Origin: Streptomyces cinnabarinus
Lineage (GTDB): Bacteria > Actinomycetota > Actinomycetes > Streptomycetales > Streptomycetaceae
Reading direction: 5' to 3'
Assembly (NCBI RefSeq): GCF_027270315.1
Contig: NZ_CP114413.1
Coordinates: forward strand, 3,658,001-3,722,000
DNA: 64,000 nt
Positions 57,263 to 64,000 of this stretch are shown one piece after another. Numbering within the stretch: the first letter of the stretch is position 1; every line of letters starts with the position of its first letter. The translations under genes and the position numbers were made by a program. The notes beneath the pieces were generated by a model. The model saw only the letters and a program-made list of their open reading frames with translations, was not told where the DNA came from and made no database searches.

Positions 57263-57290
57263 ACAGCCTCCGAACGACAGCCTCCGAACG
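57263..57290. repeat. 14-bp tandem repeat
   Basis: ACAGCCTCCGAACG occurs twice in direct tandem between the transferase gene and the micro-ORF. It lies in the leader of the downstream genes. No function is evident. Confidence 0.6.
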
Positions 57291-57335
57291 ACGTTCCCAC
57301 CCACCTGAACGCCGTTCCGACCCAGGGGAGTTCCC

Positions 57336-57416
57336 ATGCCCTCCAGCCCCTCGCGGCCCACCCCCAGCCGCCCCCACACCTGGCGTCCGGCCGGGCGGCC
57401 CGGCGGCCGGCGGTGA
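57336..57416 (+). CDS. Coupled micro-ORF (26 aa)
   Basis: An ATG with a strong GGGGAG ribosome binding site six bases upstream opens a 26-codon frame, MPSSPSRPTPSRPHTWRPAG and six more, that ends in TGA overlapping the GTG start of the next gene (GTGA). The following gene has no ribosome binding site of its own. The peptide is Pro/Arg/Ser-rich. It looks like a leader ORF that brings ribosomes to the membrane protein gene by translational coupling; expression is not proven. Confidence 0.5.
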   Translation: MPSSPSRPTPSRPHTWRPAGRPGGRR

Positions 57417-58681
57417 GGCCGCGCACCTGGGTGCTGCTGCTGGCCGCCCTCTTCGCCGTACTGCAACTGGCCAATGTCACCGGCCGGGAGACCCCCGACA
57501 CCCGGAACTACCTCTCCTACGCCCTCAGCCTGCGCGGCGACGGCAAGCGGGAGGCGGCCGAGGCGACCATCGCGTACTACTGCGCGGGGAGGGCGTCGGC
57601 GGCACACCGCCGCCAGGACGTGAACGTGGTCCGCTTCCACCGCCCCGACCCCACGGCGCGGGTCGAGGCCGAGTGCCGGGCGAAGGAGTGGCCCGAGGTC
57701 GAGCGTCGGCTACGGGCGGGCCACACAGCCGGGCACACGGTCCCCTTCGCCTCCGAACGCTTCATGCGGATCTTCGAGGTCCGCCCCGGCTACCCGCTCT
57801 TCCTGGTCCCCTTCGTGACGCTGCTCGGGGTGACCTGGGGCCTGTGGGCGGCCGGAGTCACGGTGGCGGTGGCGGGCGGGGTGCTGGTCTTCCTGATCCT
57901 GCGCACTCTCTCGGTACCGGTGCCGCTCGCGCTCACCGGCCAGGCCCTGTACTTCGTCCTGCCGACCGGCGCGATCGCGATGCGGCCCATGACGGAGGGC
58001 CTGCTGATGGCGCTGACGCTGGCCGCGGTGTGGGGCTGCGCGCTTGTGCTGCAGGGGCGGAGGGCAGGCCTGGCACTGCTCGCCGGCGCGCTGGCGGCCC
58101 TGTTCACGGTGAAGCACTCCCAGTCCCTGTTCCTCGGGCTGTGCCTGGCGGGCGCGGGCGGCGTGCTCGCCCTGACGAGGTGGCGGAAGGGAAGGGCGCC
58201 GGGCCGGGACCTCACGGCGATCACGGGCATCGGCCTGTGCGCGGCCCTGGGTACGACGGCGCTGGCGAAGCTGCTCGGCTACCCCTCCTCCGCCGAGAGC
58301 CTCCAGGATCTCCTCGCCGACCACTTCACCCGCCCCGACCGGACCCACCCCTGGCCGGAGTTCTTCCAACTGTCGCTGAACTTCTGGACGGAGTGGCTGC
58401 GCCGCCAGTTCTGGGAACCGCTGTTCCTGGCGGCGCTGGGCGCCGGGCTGTGGGGCGCGCTGCGCAGGCCCGCGTTCGGCGCCTTCCTGATCGCGGCCGC
58501 GGGCACGGGAGTCCTCACCCAGGCCGGGCACCCCGACATCGCCATCTGGGGCGGCCGGCTGATCGCCCCGGCCTGGCTGCTCCCGGTGGTGGGCATCCCG
58601 CTGCTGCTGGAGCACCTGCTGCGCGACCGGGTGTCACTACCCGCGCAGGGCCACTCCGATCGGGCTCACTCCATGAGGTGA
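57413..58681 (+). CDS. Polytopic membrane protein (GT-C-like)
   Basis: 422 aa from a GTG that overlaps the end of the micro-ORF. It has about ten hydrophobic segments. After a first helix there is an extracytoplasmic loop with ETPDTRNYLSYALSLRGDGK and a CAGRAS/ECRAKEW pair of cysteines, typical of GT-C-type proteins where acidic residues in the first loop act on a lipid-linked sugar. No exact family was recognised. It probably acts with 58723-60048 on a surface glycan. Confidence 0.72.
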   Translation: MRPRTWVLLLAALFAVLQLANVTGRETPDTRNYLSYALSLRGDGKREAAEATIAYYCAGRASAAHRRQDVNVVRFHRPDPTARVEAECRAKEWPEVERRLRAGHTAGHTVPFASERFMRIFEVRPGYPLFLVPFVTLLGVTWGLWAAGVTVAVAGGVLVFLILRTLSVPVPLALTGQALYFVLPTGAIAMRPMTEGLLMALTLAAVWGCALVLQGRRAGLALLAGALAALFTVKHSQSLFLGLCLAGAGGVLALTRWRKGRAPGRDLTAITGIGLCAALGTTALAKLLGYPSSAESLQDLLADHFTRPDRTHPWPEFFQLSLNFWTEWLRRQFWEPLFLAALGAGLWGALRRPAFGAFLIAAAGTGVLTQAGHPDIAIWGGRLIAPAWLLPVVGIPLLLEHLLRDRVSLPAQGHSDRAHSMR

Positions 58682-58722
58682 CGCGAGGTCAAGCGGTCGA
58701 CCGGTCCGGGAACATACGACAG

Positions 58723-60048
58723 ATGCCCGAATCGCTACTGGCCAGGCGCAGCACGCACGGCGCGACCGCTCTACGCGGTGGCGGAGCTTGGCGCCCGACC
58801 CCGTACCAGCTCTTCGGCTTTCTCTTCTGGCTGCTGATGTGCCTGGCCCACTGGCGCCTGCCCCTGTGCTGCGACGCGGGCCAGCACGCGGCGGTGGTGG
58901 AACGCCTCAAGGCGAACCTCCTGCACCCGAGCCACCCGACGGCGGACCTGCCGGGCGAAGGCAGCGCCTATTACACGCCGTACACCCTGGCCCAGGCCCT
59001 GTTCGCCCGCCTGACGGACCTGGGCGGCTGGGAGGTGGTACGGCTGGCGGGCCCCCTGAACCTCCTGGTCCTGCTGACGGGTCTCGGCCGCCTGGTACGC
59101 GTACTGACCCCTCGGCCGTGGGCCCCGGTGCTGGCTCTGGCGACGGTGACCCTGCTGTCGGGTACGGCGGGCGACGGCCTCGGCCTGATGTCCCTGACGG
59201 TCAACCTCGGCTACCCGTCGACGTTCGCGATCGGCCTGACGTTCTGGGCGTGGGCGCTGACGGGTTCGATGGGGAGGGGCCTGGTCCGCTATGTGGGCCC
59301 GAGGGGCGGCCCGGGACTGACCGGGTACGCGGCGCTGGGCGCGCTGTACGCGGGGATCTTCCTGATCGACAGGGGCACAGGGGTGGGGGCTGCGCTGGGA
59401 GCCATGGCTCTGATCGCCGGGCAAGGAAGGCTCCTCAAGGGGCGCGACAAGCCCCCACCGGCCCACGCTGTGATCACCATGACGACGACAGCCTTGCTGC
59501 TGACAGCAGCCTGGCCCTATTTCGACGCCCTCACCCTCGACGGCCCGAACCTCACCCTCGCCCTGATCCCCCTACAGCTCGCCCTGGCGGTAGCACTGTC
59601 GGCCCCCCGCCCCTGGTCAAGAGGGCGCCGCACGCTGGCCGCACTCACCGCCGCGGCAGCCTGCACCAGCTTCCTCGCACTCCACGCAGACTTCCCCCCA
59701 CCATCACGCTGGCCGACGTACGCCTGGGCGGCACAGCACATCCCCCCGGGCGAGGTGGTGCTCACCGACGGCCATCACGCGACGCAAACCCTCGCGGGCC
59801 ACGGCCCAAACCTCGCCGCCCCCGCACGCCCGGACGCATCACTGGACGAACGAGAGCGGCGAAAGCGAACGGCGGACGTCCGCGCATACCTCTCCCCCGA
59901 GTCGACCCACGCCGAGCGCACCGCCGTGATCCGCCGGTACCACGTCCGCTGGCTGCTGCTGACGCCGCGGCACACCCTGCCCGAGGAGGCCGTGGTGGTG
60001 ACGTGGAGCCCGCGCACCGGGGAGGTGCTGGCGCGGGTCGTGGGGTGA
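58723..60048 (+). CDS. Polytopic membrane protein, second of a pair
   Basis: 441 aa from the ATG at 58723. It has about nine membrane segments, starting with QLFGFLFWLLMCLAHW. The first loop has CCDAGQHAAVVERL and SHPTADLPGEGSAYYTPYTL, resembling glycan or lipid-processing GT-C proteins. The extracytoplasmic C-terminal part (about residues 330-441, ending TPRHTLPEEAVVVTWSPRTG) is soluble. 41 bases after the preceding gene, so the two are probably one operon. Substrate unknown. Confidence 0.72.
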   Translation: MPESLLARRSTHGATALRGGGAWRPTPYQLFGFLFWLLMCLAHWRLPLCCDAGQHAAVVERLKANLLHPSHPTADLPGEGSAYYTPYTLAQALFARLTDLGGWEVVRLAGPLNLLVLLTGLGRLVRVLTPRPWAPVLALATVTLLSGTAGDGLGLMSLTVNLGYPSTFAIGLTFWAWALTGSMGRGLVRYVGPRGGPGLTGYAALGALYAGIFLIDRGTGVGAALGAMALIAGQGRLLKGRDKPPPAHAVITMTTTALLLTAAWPYFDALTLDGPNLTLALIPLQLALAVALSAPRPWSRGRRTLAALTAAAACTSFLALHADFPPPSRWPTYAWAAQHIPPGEVVLTDGHHATQTLAGHGPNLAAPARPDASLDERERRKRTADVRAYLSPESTHAERTAVIRRYHVRWLLLTPRHTLPEEAVVVTWSPRTGEVLARVVG

Positions 60049-60462
60049 CTACTCGATGACGAGGTCGACGTCGATGTTGCCGCGGGTGGCGTTGGAGTAC
60101 GGGCAGACCTGGTGGGCCTGCTCGACCAGCTTGCGGCCGGTCGCCTCGTCCACCGTGCCGGGCAGCTCGACGCGCAGCGTCACCTTCAGGCCGAAGCCCA
60201 CACCCTGCTTGCCGATGCCGACCTCACCGGTGACGGCTGCGTCGGTGACGTCCACCTTGGCCTGGCGGCCGACGAGACCGAGGGCGCTGGCGAAACAGGC
60301 CGCGTAACCGGCAGCGAAGAGCTGCTCGGGGTTGGTGCCCTCGCCGTTGCCGCCGAGCTCCACCGGCGGGGCGAGCTGGAGGTCGAGCTTGCCGTCGGAG
60401 CTGATGGCGCGGCCCTCGCGGCCGTGGGTGGCGGTGGCGACTGCGGTGTAGATCGCGTCCAT
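60049..60462 (-). CDS. ohr: Organic hydroperoxide resistance protein
   Basis: 137 aa from the ATG at 60462. It is a typical Ohr/OsmC protein with the two reactive cysteines in AACFASALG and VCPYSNATRG, and YTAVATATHGREGRA at the start. It reduces organic and fatty acid hydroperoxides in the cytoplasm. Divergent from its regulator gene ohrR, with an AT-rich operator between. Corresponds in position to ohrB of S. coelicolor. Confidence 0.95.
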   Translation of the reverse strand: MDAIYTAVATATHGREGRAISSDGKLDLQLAPPVELGGNGEGTNPEQLFAAGYAACFASALGLVGRQAKVDVTDAAVTGEVGIGKQGVGFGLKVTLRVELPGTVDEATGRKLVEQAHQVCPYSNATRGNIDVDLVIE

Positions 60463-60520
60463 GAAGGATCCGTCCCTGTTCGAGAAGTCGGGGCTCGTTG
60501 ACGGACACAAGTAGAGCACA

Positions 60521-60531
60521 CAATTCAATTG
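60521..60531. promoter_or_regulatory. OhrR operator candidate
   Basis: CAATT-C-AATTG is a perfect dyad in the AT-rich 107-base space between ohr and ohrR. OhrR sites in other bacteria are AT-rich dyads of this kind. It lies about 60 bases before the ohr start and 39 before the ohrR start, so it could control both. Confidence 0.6.
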
Positions 60532-60569
60532 CGCACAACTAAATGGGGAACAAGAGCTACCCTGGAGCC

Positions 60570-61052
60570 ATGAACCGGCCCGAGACACCCGGCGCGCCCC
60601 AGGAGGCATGGCTCCGCCTGGACCGCCAGATCTGCTTCTCCCTGCACGCGGCCTCGCGCGCCTTCAACGGCGTCTACCGCGTGATCCTCAAGGACCTCGG
60701 TCTCACCTATCCGCAGTACCTGGTGATGCTGGTGCTGTGGGAGCGAGGCGACCTGCCCGTCAAGAAGTTGGGCGAGCATCTGCGGCTCGACTCCGGCACG
60801 CTGTCGCCGCTGCTGAAGCGGCTGGAGGGGGCCGGCCTGGTCCGGCGGGAGCGCAGCGCGCGGGACGAGCGGTCGGTGGAGGTGCGGCTGACCGAGGAGG
60901 GCGCGGCACTGCGGGAGCAGGCGCTTCAGGTGCCGCGCCGGATCGCGGCGGCGACGGGCTTCGACGTGGAGGAGATCAACGCCCTGCGGTCCCGGCTGGA
61001 CGAGCTGACCGTGGCCCTGGACTCGGCGGCGCTGTCGGCGGCAGCACAGTAG
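60570..61052 (+). CDS. ohrR: MarR-family organic peroxide sensor OhrR
   Basis: 160 aa from the ATG at 60570 (an in-frame ATG at 60543 is less likely). The reactive cysteine is in QICFSLHAASRA near the N-terminus, as in one-Cys OhrR proteins, with YPQYLVMLVLWE and a MarR winged helix (GTLSPLLKRLEGAGLVRRER). It represses ohr until the cysteine is oxidised by an organic peroxide. Divergent from ohr. Confidence 0.94.
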   Translation: MNRPETPGAPQEAWLRLDRQICFSLHAASRAFNGVYRVILKDLGLTYPQYLVMLVLWERGDLPVKKLGEHLRLDSGTLSPLLKRLEGAGLVRRERSARDERSVEVRLTEEGAALREQALQVPRRIAAATGFDVEEINALRSRLDELTVALDSAALSAAAQ

Positions 61053-61119
61053 GAGCCGGATTCACGGGCGCCGTGGCTATGCTCCACGCACGGGCTTACT
61101 GACGAGGGGACGGCCACAC

Positions 61120-62100
61120 ATGACCTGGCTGATCACCGGCGGTGCCGGATACATCGGGGCGCACGTCGTACGGGCGATGTCCGAGGCGGGCGAGCGGACG
61201 GTGGTCTACGACGACCTGTCCACCGGAATCTCCGAACGCGTGCCCGACGGCGTCCCGCTGGTCGTGGGCTCCACCCTGGACGCCGAGCACGTGACCCGTG
61301 CCCTCCTGGACCACGAGATCACCGGGGTCGTCCACCTGGCGGCGAAGAAGCAGGTGGGCGAGTCGATGGAGCACCCACTGCTCTACTACCGCGAGAACGT
61401 CGAAGGGCTGCGCATCCTCCTGGAGTCGGTGACCAGGATGGGCGTCCCGTCCTTCGTCTTCTCCTCCTCCGCCGCGGTCTACGGCATGCCGGACGTGGAC
61501 CTGGTGACCGAGGAGACCCCGTGCGTCCCGATCTCGCCGTACGGCGAGACCAAGCTGGCGGGCGAATGGCTGGTCCGGGCGACGGCGCGGGCGACAGGCC
61601 TGTCCACGGCCTCCCTGCGCTACTTCAACGTCGCGGGCGCGGCGGCCCCGGAACTGGCGGACGTGGGCGTCTACAACCTGATCCCGATGGTCTTCGAACG
61701 CCTCACCGCGAACGACCCCCCGCGCATCTTCGGCGACGACTACCCCACCCCCGACGGCACCTGCATCCGCGACTACATCCACGTCGCCGACCTGGCCGAG
61801 GCCCACGTGGCCGCGGCCCGCACCCTCCGCTCCTCCCCCGGCCGCGACCTCACCCTGAACATCGGCCGCGGCGAGGGCGTCTCGGTCCGCGAAATGATCG
61901 ACCGGATCAACGCCATCACCGGCTACGACCGCCCTCCGACCACCACCCCGCGCCGCCCCGGCGACCCCGCCCGAGTAGTGGCCTCCGCCACCCGAGCCGC
62001 CACCGAACTCACCTGGAAGGCCAAGTACGACGTCCAGGACATGATCACGTCGGCCTGGGAAGGCTGGATCCGCCAGCATCCGTCGGCGGCCCGCGGCTAG
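61120..62100 (+). CDS. galE: UDP-glucose 4-epimerase
   Basis: 326 aa, slightly short for the family. The nucleotide-binding loop is TGGAGYIGAHVV, the catalytic Ser region is FSSSAAVYG and the YxxxK motif is YGETK. It interconverts UDP-glucose and UDP-galactose (or the GlcNAc/GalNAc forms). The location between cell-surface genes suggests it supplies sugar for a polymer. It is followed 9 bases later by an ADP-ribosylglycohydrolase gene. S. coelicolor has a second galE in the gal operon. Confidence 0.92.
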   Translation: MTWLITGGAGYIGAHVVRAMSEAGERTVVYDDLSTGISERVPDGVPLVVGSTLDAEHVTRALLDHEITGVVHLAAKKQVGESMEHPLLYYRENVEGLRILLESVTRMGVPSFVFSSSAAVYGMPDVDLVTEETPCVPISPYGETKLAGEWLVRATARATGLSTASLRYFNVAGAAAPELADVGVYNLIPMVFERLTANDPPRIFGDDYPTPDGTCIRDYIHVADLAEAHVAAARTLRSSPGRDLTLNIGRGEGVSVREMIDRINAITGYDRPPTTTPRRPGDPARVVASATRAATELTWKAKYDVQDMITSAWEGWIRQHPSAARG

Positions 62101-62109
62101 CCTGCGGGA

Positions 62110-63051
62110 ATGCCCGCATCCCACCTTGATCGAGCAGTCGGCGCGGTCATCGGCTCGGCCGTCGGCGACGCGCTGGGCGCCCCCTTCGAGTTCGGCCCCG
62201 AGGGCGCCTTCTCCGCTCGCTTCCCCTCCCGCGGAGAGGGCGGTGAGATGTGCGGGGGCGGCGGCTGGGACCCGGGCGAGGCCACGGACGACACGCAGAT
62301 GGCAGTGCTGATCGCGGAGTCTCTGCTGGAGTGCGAAGGGCTCGAACTCCCGGACGTGTTCCGGCGGTTCCAGCGCTGGGCCGCGGCCGAGCCGAAGGAC
62401 ATCGGGCTCCAGACGGAGGCGGTCCTGAGCAGTGGCGACCCCTGGGACACGGCGGCGGCGCTGCATTTCCAGGTGAGCCAACGGGCGGCGGGAAACGGCG
62501 CGCTGATGAGGGCGGCACCCGCGGCCGTGTACTTCGCGCCGTACGGCAGCAAGGCCACGATGGACGCCGCCCGGTGTCTGTCGGCGCTGACTCACGGGGA
62601 CCGGGCCGCCTGGGAGGGCACGGCGATCTTCCACGAGCTGACGCGGGTGACGCTGGCCGGCGACGATCCCCTGACGGCGGTGGAGGAGACCCTGCGGCAC
62701 GTCCACCCCGACCACGTCGAGCGCTACGCCACCGTCCTCGCCCCGGACTGGCACCCCGACCAGGCCACCGAGTTCAACGGCGCCGTCTGGCCCTGCCTGG
62801 GCTCGGCGCTCTGGGCGCTGCGCACCACGGCCTCCCACGAGGAGGCGGTACGCGCCGCCGTCGACCTGGGCGGCGACACGGACACGGTCGCGGCGGTGAC
62901 GGGCGGCCTGGCGGGAGCGGTGTACGGCATCGGCGCCGTACCGCGGCGCTGGACGGAGCTGCTGCACGTCCCCCTGCCGGGGTTCGGCGAACGGGTACTG
63001 GACGCCGGGGAGTTGGCGGCGCTGGCGCGCGGCCTGGTCACAGCGCCTTGA
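62110..63051 (+). CDS. ADP-ribosylglycohydrolase family protein
   Basis: 313 aa. The magnesium-site motifs of the DraG/ARH family are present: GSAVGDALGAPFEF near the start, TDDTQMAVL, and GGDTDTVAAVTGGLAGAVYG in the C-terminal half. It would remove ADP-ribose from a protein, nucleic acid or small molecule. Target unknown. It starts 9 bases after galE, so the two are likely cotranscribed although no functional link is evident. Its 3' end overlaps the convergent TetR gene by 14 bases. Confidence 0.92.
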   Translation: MPASHLDRAVGAVIGSAVGDALGAPFEFGPEGAFSARFPSRGEGGEMCGGGGWDPGEATDDTQMAVLIAESLLECEGLELPDVFRRFQRWAAAEPKDIGLQTEAVLSSGDPWDTAAALHFQVSQRAAGNGALMRAAPAAVYFAPYGSKATMDAARCLSALTHGDRAAWEGTAIFHELTRVTLAGDDPLTAVEETLRHVHPDHVERYATVLAPDWHPDQATEFNGAVWPCLGSALWALRTTASHEEAVRAAVDLGGDTDTVAAVTGGLAGAVYGIGAVPRRWTELLHVPLPGFGERVLDAGELAALARGLVTAP

Positions 63052-63664
63052 GCGCCCCCGCCGTAGCCCTGGCCAAGGACGCCAGGTAGCCCTTCGGGAG
63101 CTTTGGGCTGCGGATCACCACCGAGCGCCAGTACAGCGGGCCCGAGATCAGGTCCAGGGCCAGGTCGTGGTCGAGGCCCTGGCGGAGCTCGCCGCGTCCT
63201 TCCGCCGCCGCGACGATGCCGGTGGCCACGCCGTCCTGGCCTTCCCGCAGCGCCTTCTGCATGGCCTCGGCGATCTCGGGATTGCGGGCGGCCTCCGCCT
63301 GGAGGTCGGGGATGATCTGGGAGGCGACGGGGTGGCGCAGGGCGCGGGAGGTCACCTCGTAGAGGAGGCGCAGGTCGCCTTCCAGGGAGCCGGTGTCCGG
63401 CATGGGCAGGCCTTGTACCGCCAGGGCCGAGACGACGTCCAGGACCAGGTGCAGCTTTGAGCGCCAGCGCCGGTACACCGCCGTCTTGCCGACGCCCGCG
63501 CGCCGCGCGATGCCCTCGATCGACATGCGCGCATAGCCAACGGCTGCCAGCTCCTCGAACACGGCCGCCCGGATCGCTTCCGTCACGTCCGCCCGCAGCA
63601 CGGCCGCCCCCGCGGGGGCCCGGCGGCGCGGACGCGGCTGGGGTCCGTCGGCGTTCGTCGTCAT
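63038..63664 (-). CDS. TetR-family transcriptional regulator
   Basis: 208 aa from the ATG at 63664. After a basic N-terminus (PRPRRRAPAG) the DNA-binding domain reads RMSIEGIARRAGVGKTAVYRRW, followed by an all-helical ligand domain (TetR_C_11-like, YWRSVVIRSPKLPKGYLA near the end). Two long similar dyads lie directly upstream, which suggests self-regulation and control of the divergent exporter gene. The ligand is unknown. Confidence 0.93.
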   Translation of the reverse strand: MTTNADGPQPRPRRRAPAGAAVLRADVTEAIRAAVFEELAAVGYARMSIEGIARRAGVGKTAVYRRWRSKLHLVLDVVSALAVQGLPMPDTGSLEGDLRLLYEVTSRALRHPVASQIIPDLQAEAARNPEIAEAMQKALREGQDGVATGIVAAAEGRGELRQGLDHDLALDLISGPLYWRSVVIRSPKLPKGYLASLARATAGALKAL

Positions 63665-63684
63665 GCGGACCAGCATAGGGCGTT

Positions 63685-63710
63685 ACGACGAAACGGTTGC
63701 GTTCCGACGT
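63685..63710. promoter_or_regulatory. TetR operator, copy 1
   Basis: A dyad of two half-sites, ACGACGAAACG, GTTG, CGTTCCGACGT, matching ACGnCGnAACG and its reverse complement at every fixed position. It begins 21 bases upstream of the TetR start codon. A second copy follows 48 bases later. Confidence 0.7.
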
Positions 63711-63732
63711 GCGATCGGCCTACGCTCACGTT

Positions 63733-63758
63733 GCGACGATACGGTCCCGTCCCGACGT
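63733..63758. promoter_or_regulatory. TetR operator, copy 2
   Basis: A diverged copy of the 63685-63710 dyad: GCGACGATACG, GTCC, CGTCCCGACGT. The surrounding 28 bases (63731-63758) match copy 1 (63683-63710) at 23 of 28 positions. It lies 90 bases before the start of the ABC permease gene, so it may control that gene. Confidence 0.65.
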
Positions 63759-63847
63759 AGAGAACGCAGAGAGTCCTGCAGGCAAACGGACGGCGACGGG
63801 CCGGCCGGCCGCAGCGCACCCCCACCCCACGAGCGAAAGCAGCGGAT

Positions 63848-64000
63848 GTGAGCCAGGTCCTCGACACACCGCCCCCGACGACGACGGCCCCACCCGCCGA
63901 CGTCGACCTCGCGGCCCTCGCCGCCCGCCACGGCCTCGCGGTCAGCGGTGCCCGCCCGACCCTGCCCGAGTACGTCCGCCAGCTGTGGGCCCGGCGCCAC
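63848..64000 (+). CDS. ABC-2 type polysaccharide/teichoic acid export permease (partial)
   Basis: The first 51 codons of a gene that leaves the window. The peptide is Pro/Thr-rich at first and then reads LPEYVRQLWARRH, the typical start of Wzm/TagG-type export permeases in Streptomyces. The GTG start has GCGGAT upstream and no strong ribosome binding site. With the GT2-TagF protein and galE upstream, it points to a wall polymer export unit continuing to the right. Confidence 0.6.
   Translation, partial: MSQVLDTPPPTTTAPPADVDLAALAARHGLAVSGARPTLPEYVRQLWARRH

Noticed and set aside
53838..57377. 1179-aa minus-strand open frame opposite the permease and GT2-TagF genes
   Set aside because: Antisense shadow; the plus-strand proteins have clear motifs.
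57673..60048. 791-aa frame fusing the two membrane proteins
   Set aside because: The first half is out-of-frame shadow of 57413-58681; the true gene starts at the ATG at 58723.
1..64000. Insertion sequences, prophage genes, CRISPR arrays, attachment sites
   Set aside because: No transposase, integrase, phage structural genes or spaced direct repeats were seen anywhere in the window.

Overview
The window is about 70% GC, the genes follow high-GC actinomycete codon use, and start codons are often GTG or TTG. Several linked gene sets are typical of Streptomyces: sigU with its zinc anti-sigma factor, nnaR-narK, matAB, ftsEX-smpB-ssrA and pkaA/pkaB. As I remember it, the order matches the S. coelicolor chromosome from roughly SCO2942 to SCO2990, so this is read as core chromosome of a Streptomyces species. 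No insertion sequences, prophage, CRISPR array or tRNA genes were seen. The only RNA gene called with confidence is tmRNA.

Layout. 1-4733: left-edge promoter for an off-window gene, then a three-subunit molybdenum hydroxylase operon. 4958-9722: ABC sugar importer plus GH20 beta-N-acetylhexosaminidase operon with two candidate operators. 9802-17180: DUF3039 protein, YqgE, MurA, HU, malic enzyme, a structured intergenic RNA candidate and a HelD-like helicase. 17264-19537: sigU/anti-sigma operon with a DasR-type box upstream, and a CGNR protein. 19703-22966: a DUF1772 protein and the nitrate pair nnaR/narK. 23046-28081: hypothetical membrane proteins and a tightly overlapped four-gene cluster with type VII secretion-like features. 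28206-32925: polysaccharide operon (matA-matB-acyltransferase). 33079-37404: LysR/MFS pair, secreted esterase, lipoprotein. 37505-41489: ssrA, smpB, S41 protease, ftsX, ftsE. 41734-44019: small zinc-ribbon protein, a sortase-anchored protein and prfB. 44140-51083: two Ser/Thr kinases and a divergent FHA-FtsK-like protein. 51250-54815: a second ABC sugar importer, one permease of which carries a large inserted domain. 54975-60048: teichoic-acid-type transferase and two polytopic membrane proteins preceded by a coupled micro-ORF. 60049-61052: Ohr/OhrR. 61120-64000: galE, an ADP-ribosylglycohydrolase, a TetR regulator with duplicated operators, and the start of a polysaccharide-export ABC permease.

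Common themes. Amino-sugar uptake and signalling (hexosaminidase operon and DasR-like boxes), cell-surface polymers (matAB, GT2-TagF fusion, galE, ABC-2 exporter, sortase substrate, MurA), and phospho-signalling (PkaA, PkaB, FHA protein). The least understood parts are the 25193-28081 cluster, the molybdenum hydroxylase that appears to lack the catalytic glutamate, and the permease with the inserted Ig-like domain. All family assignments are from reading the proteins; no database search was run.
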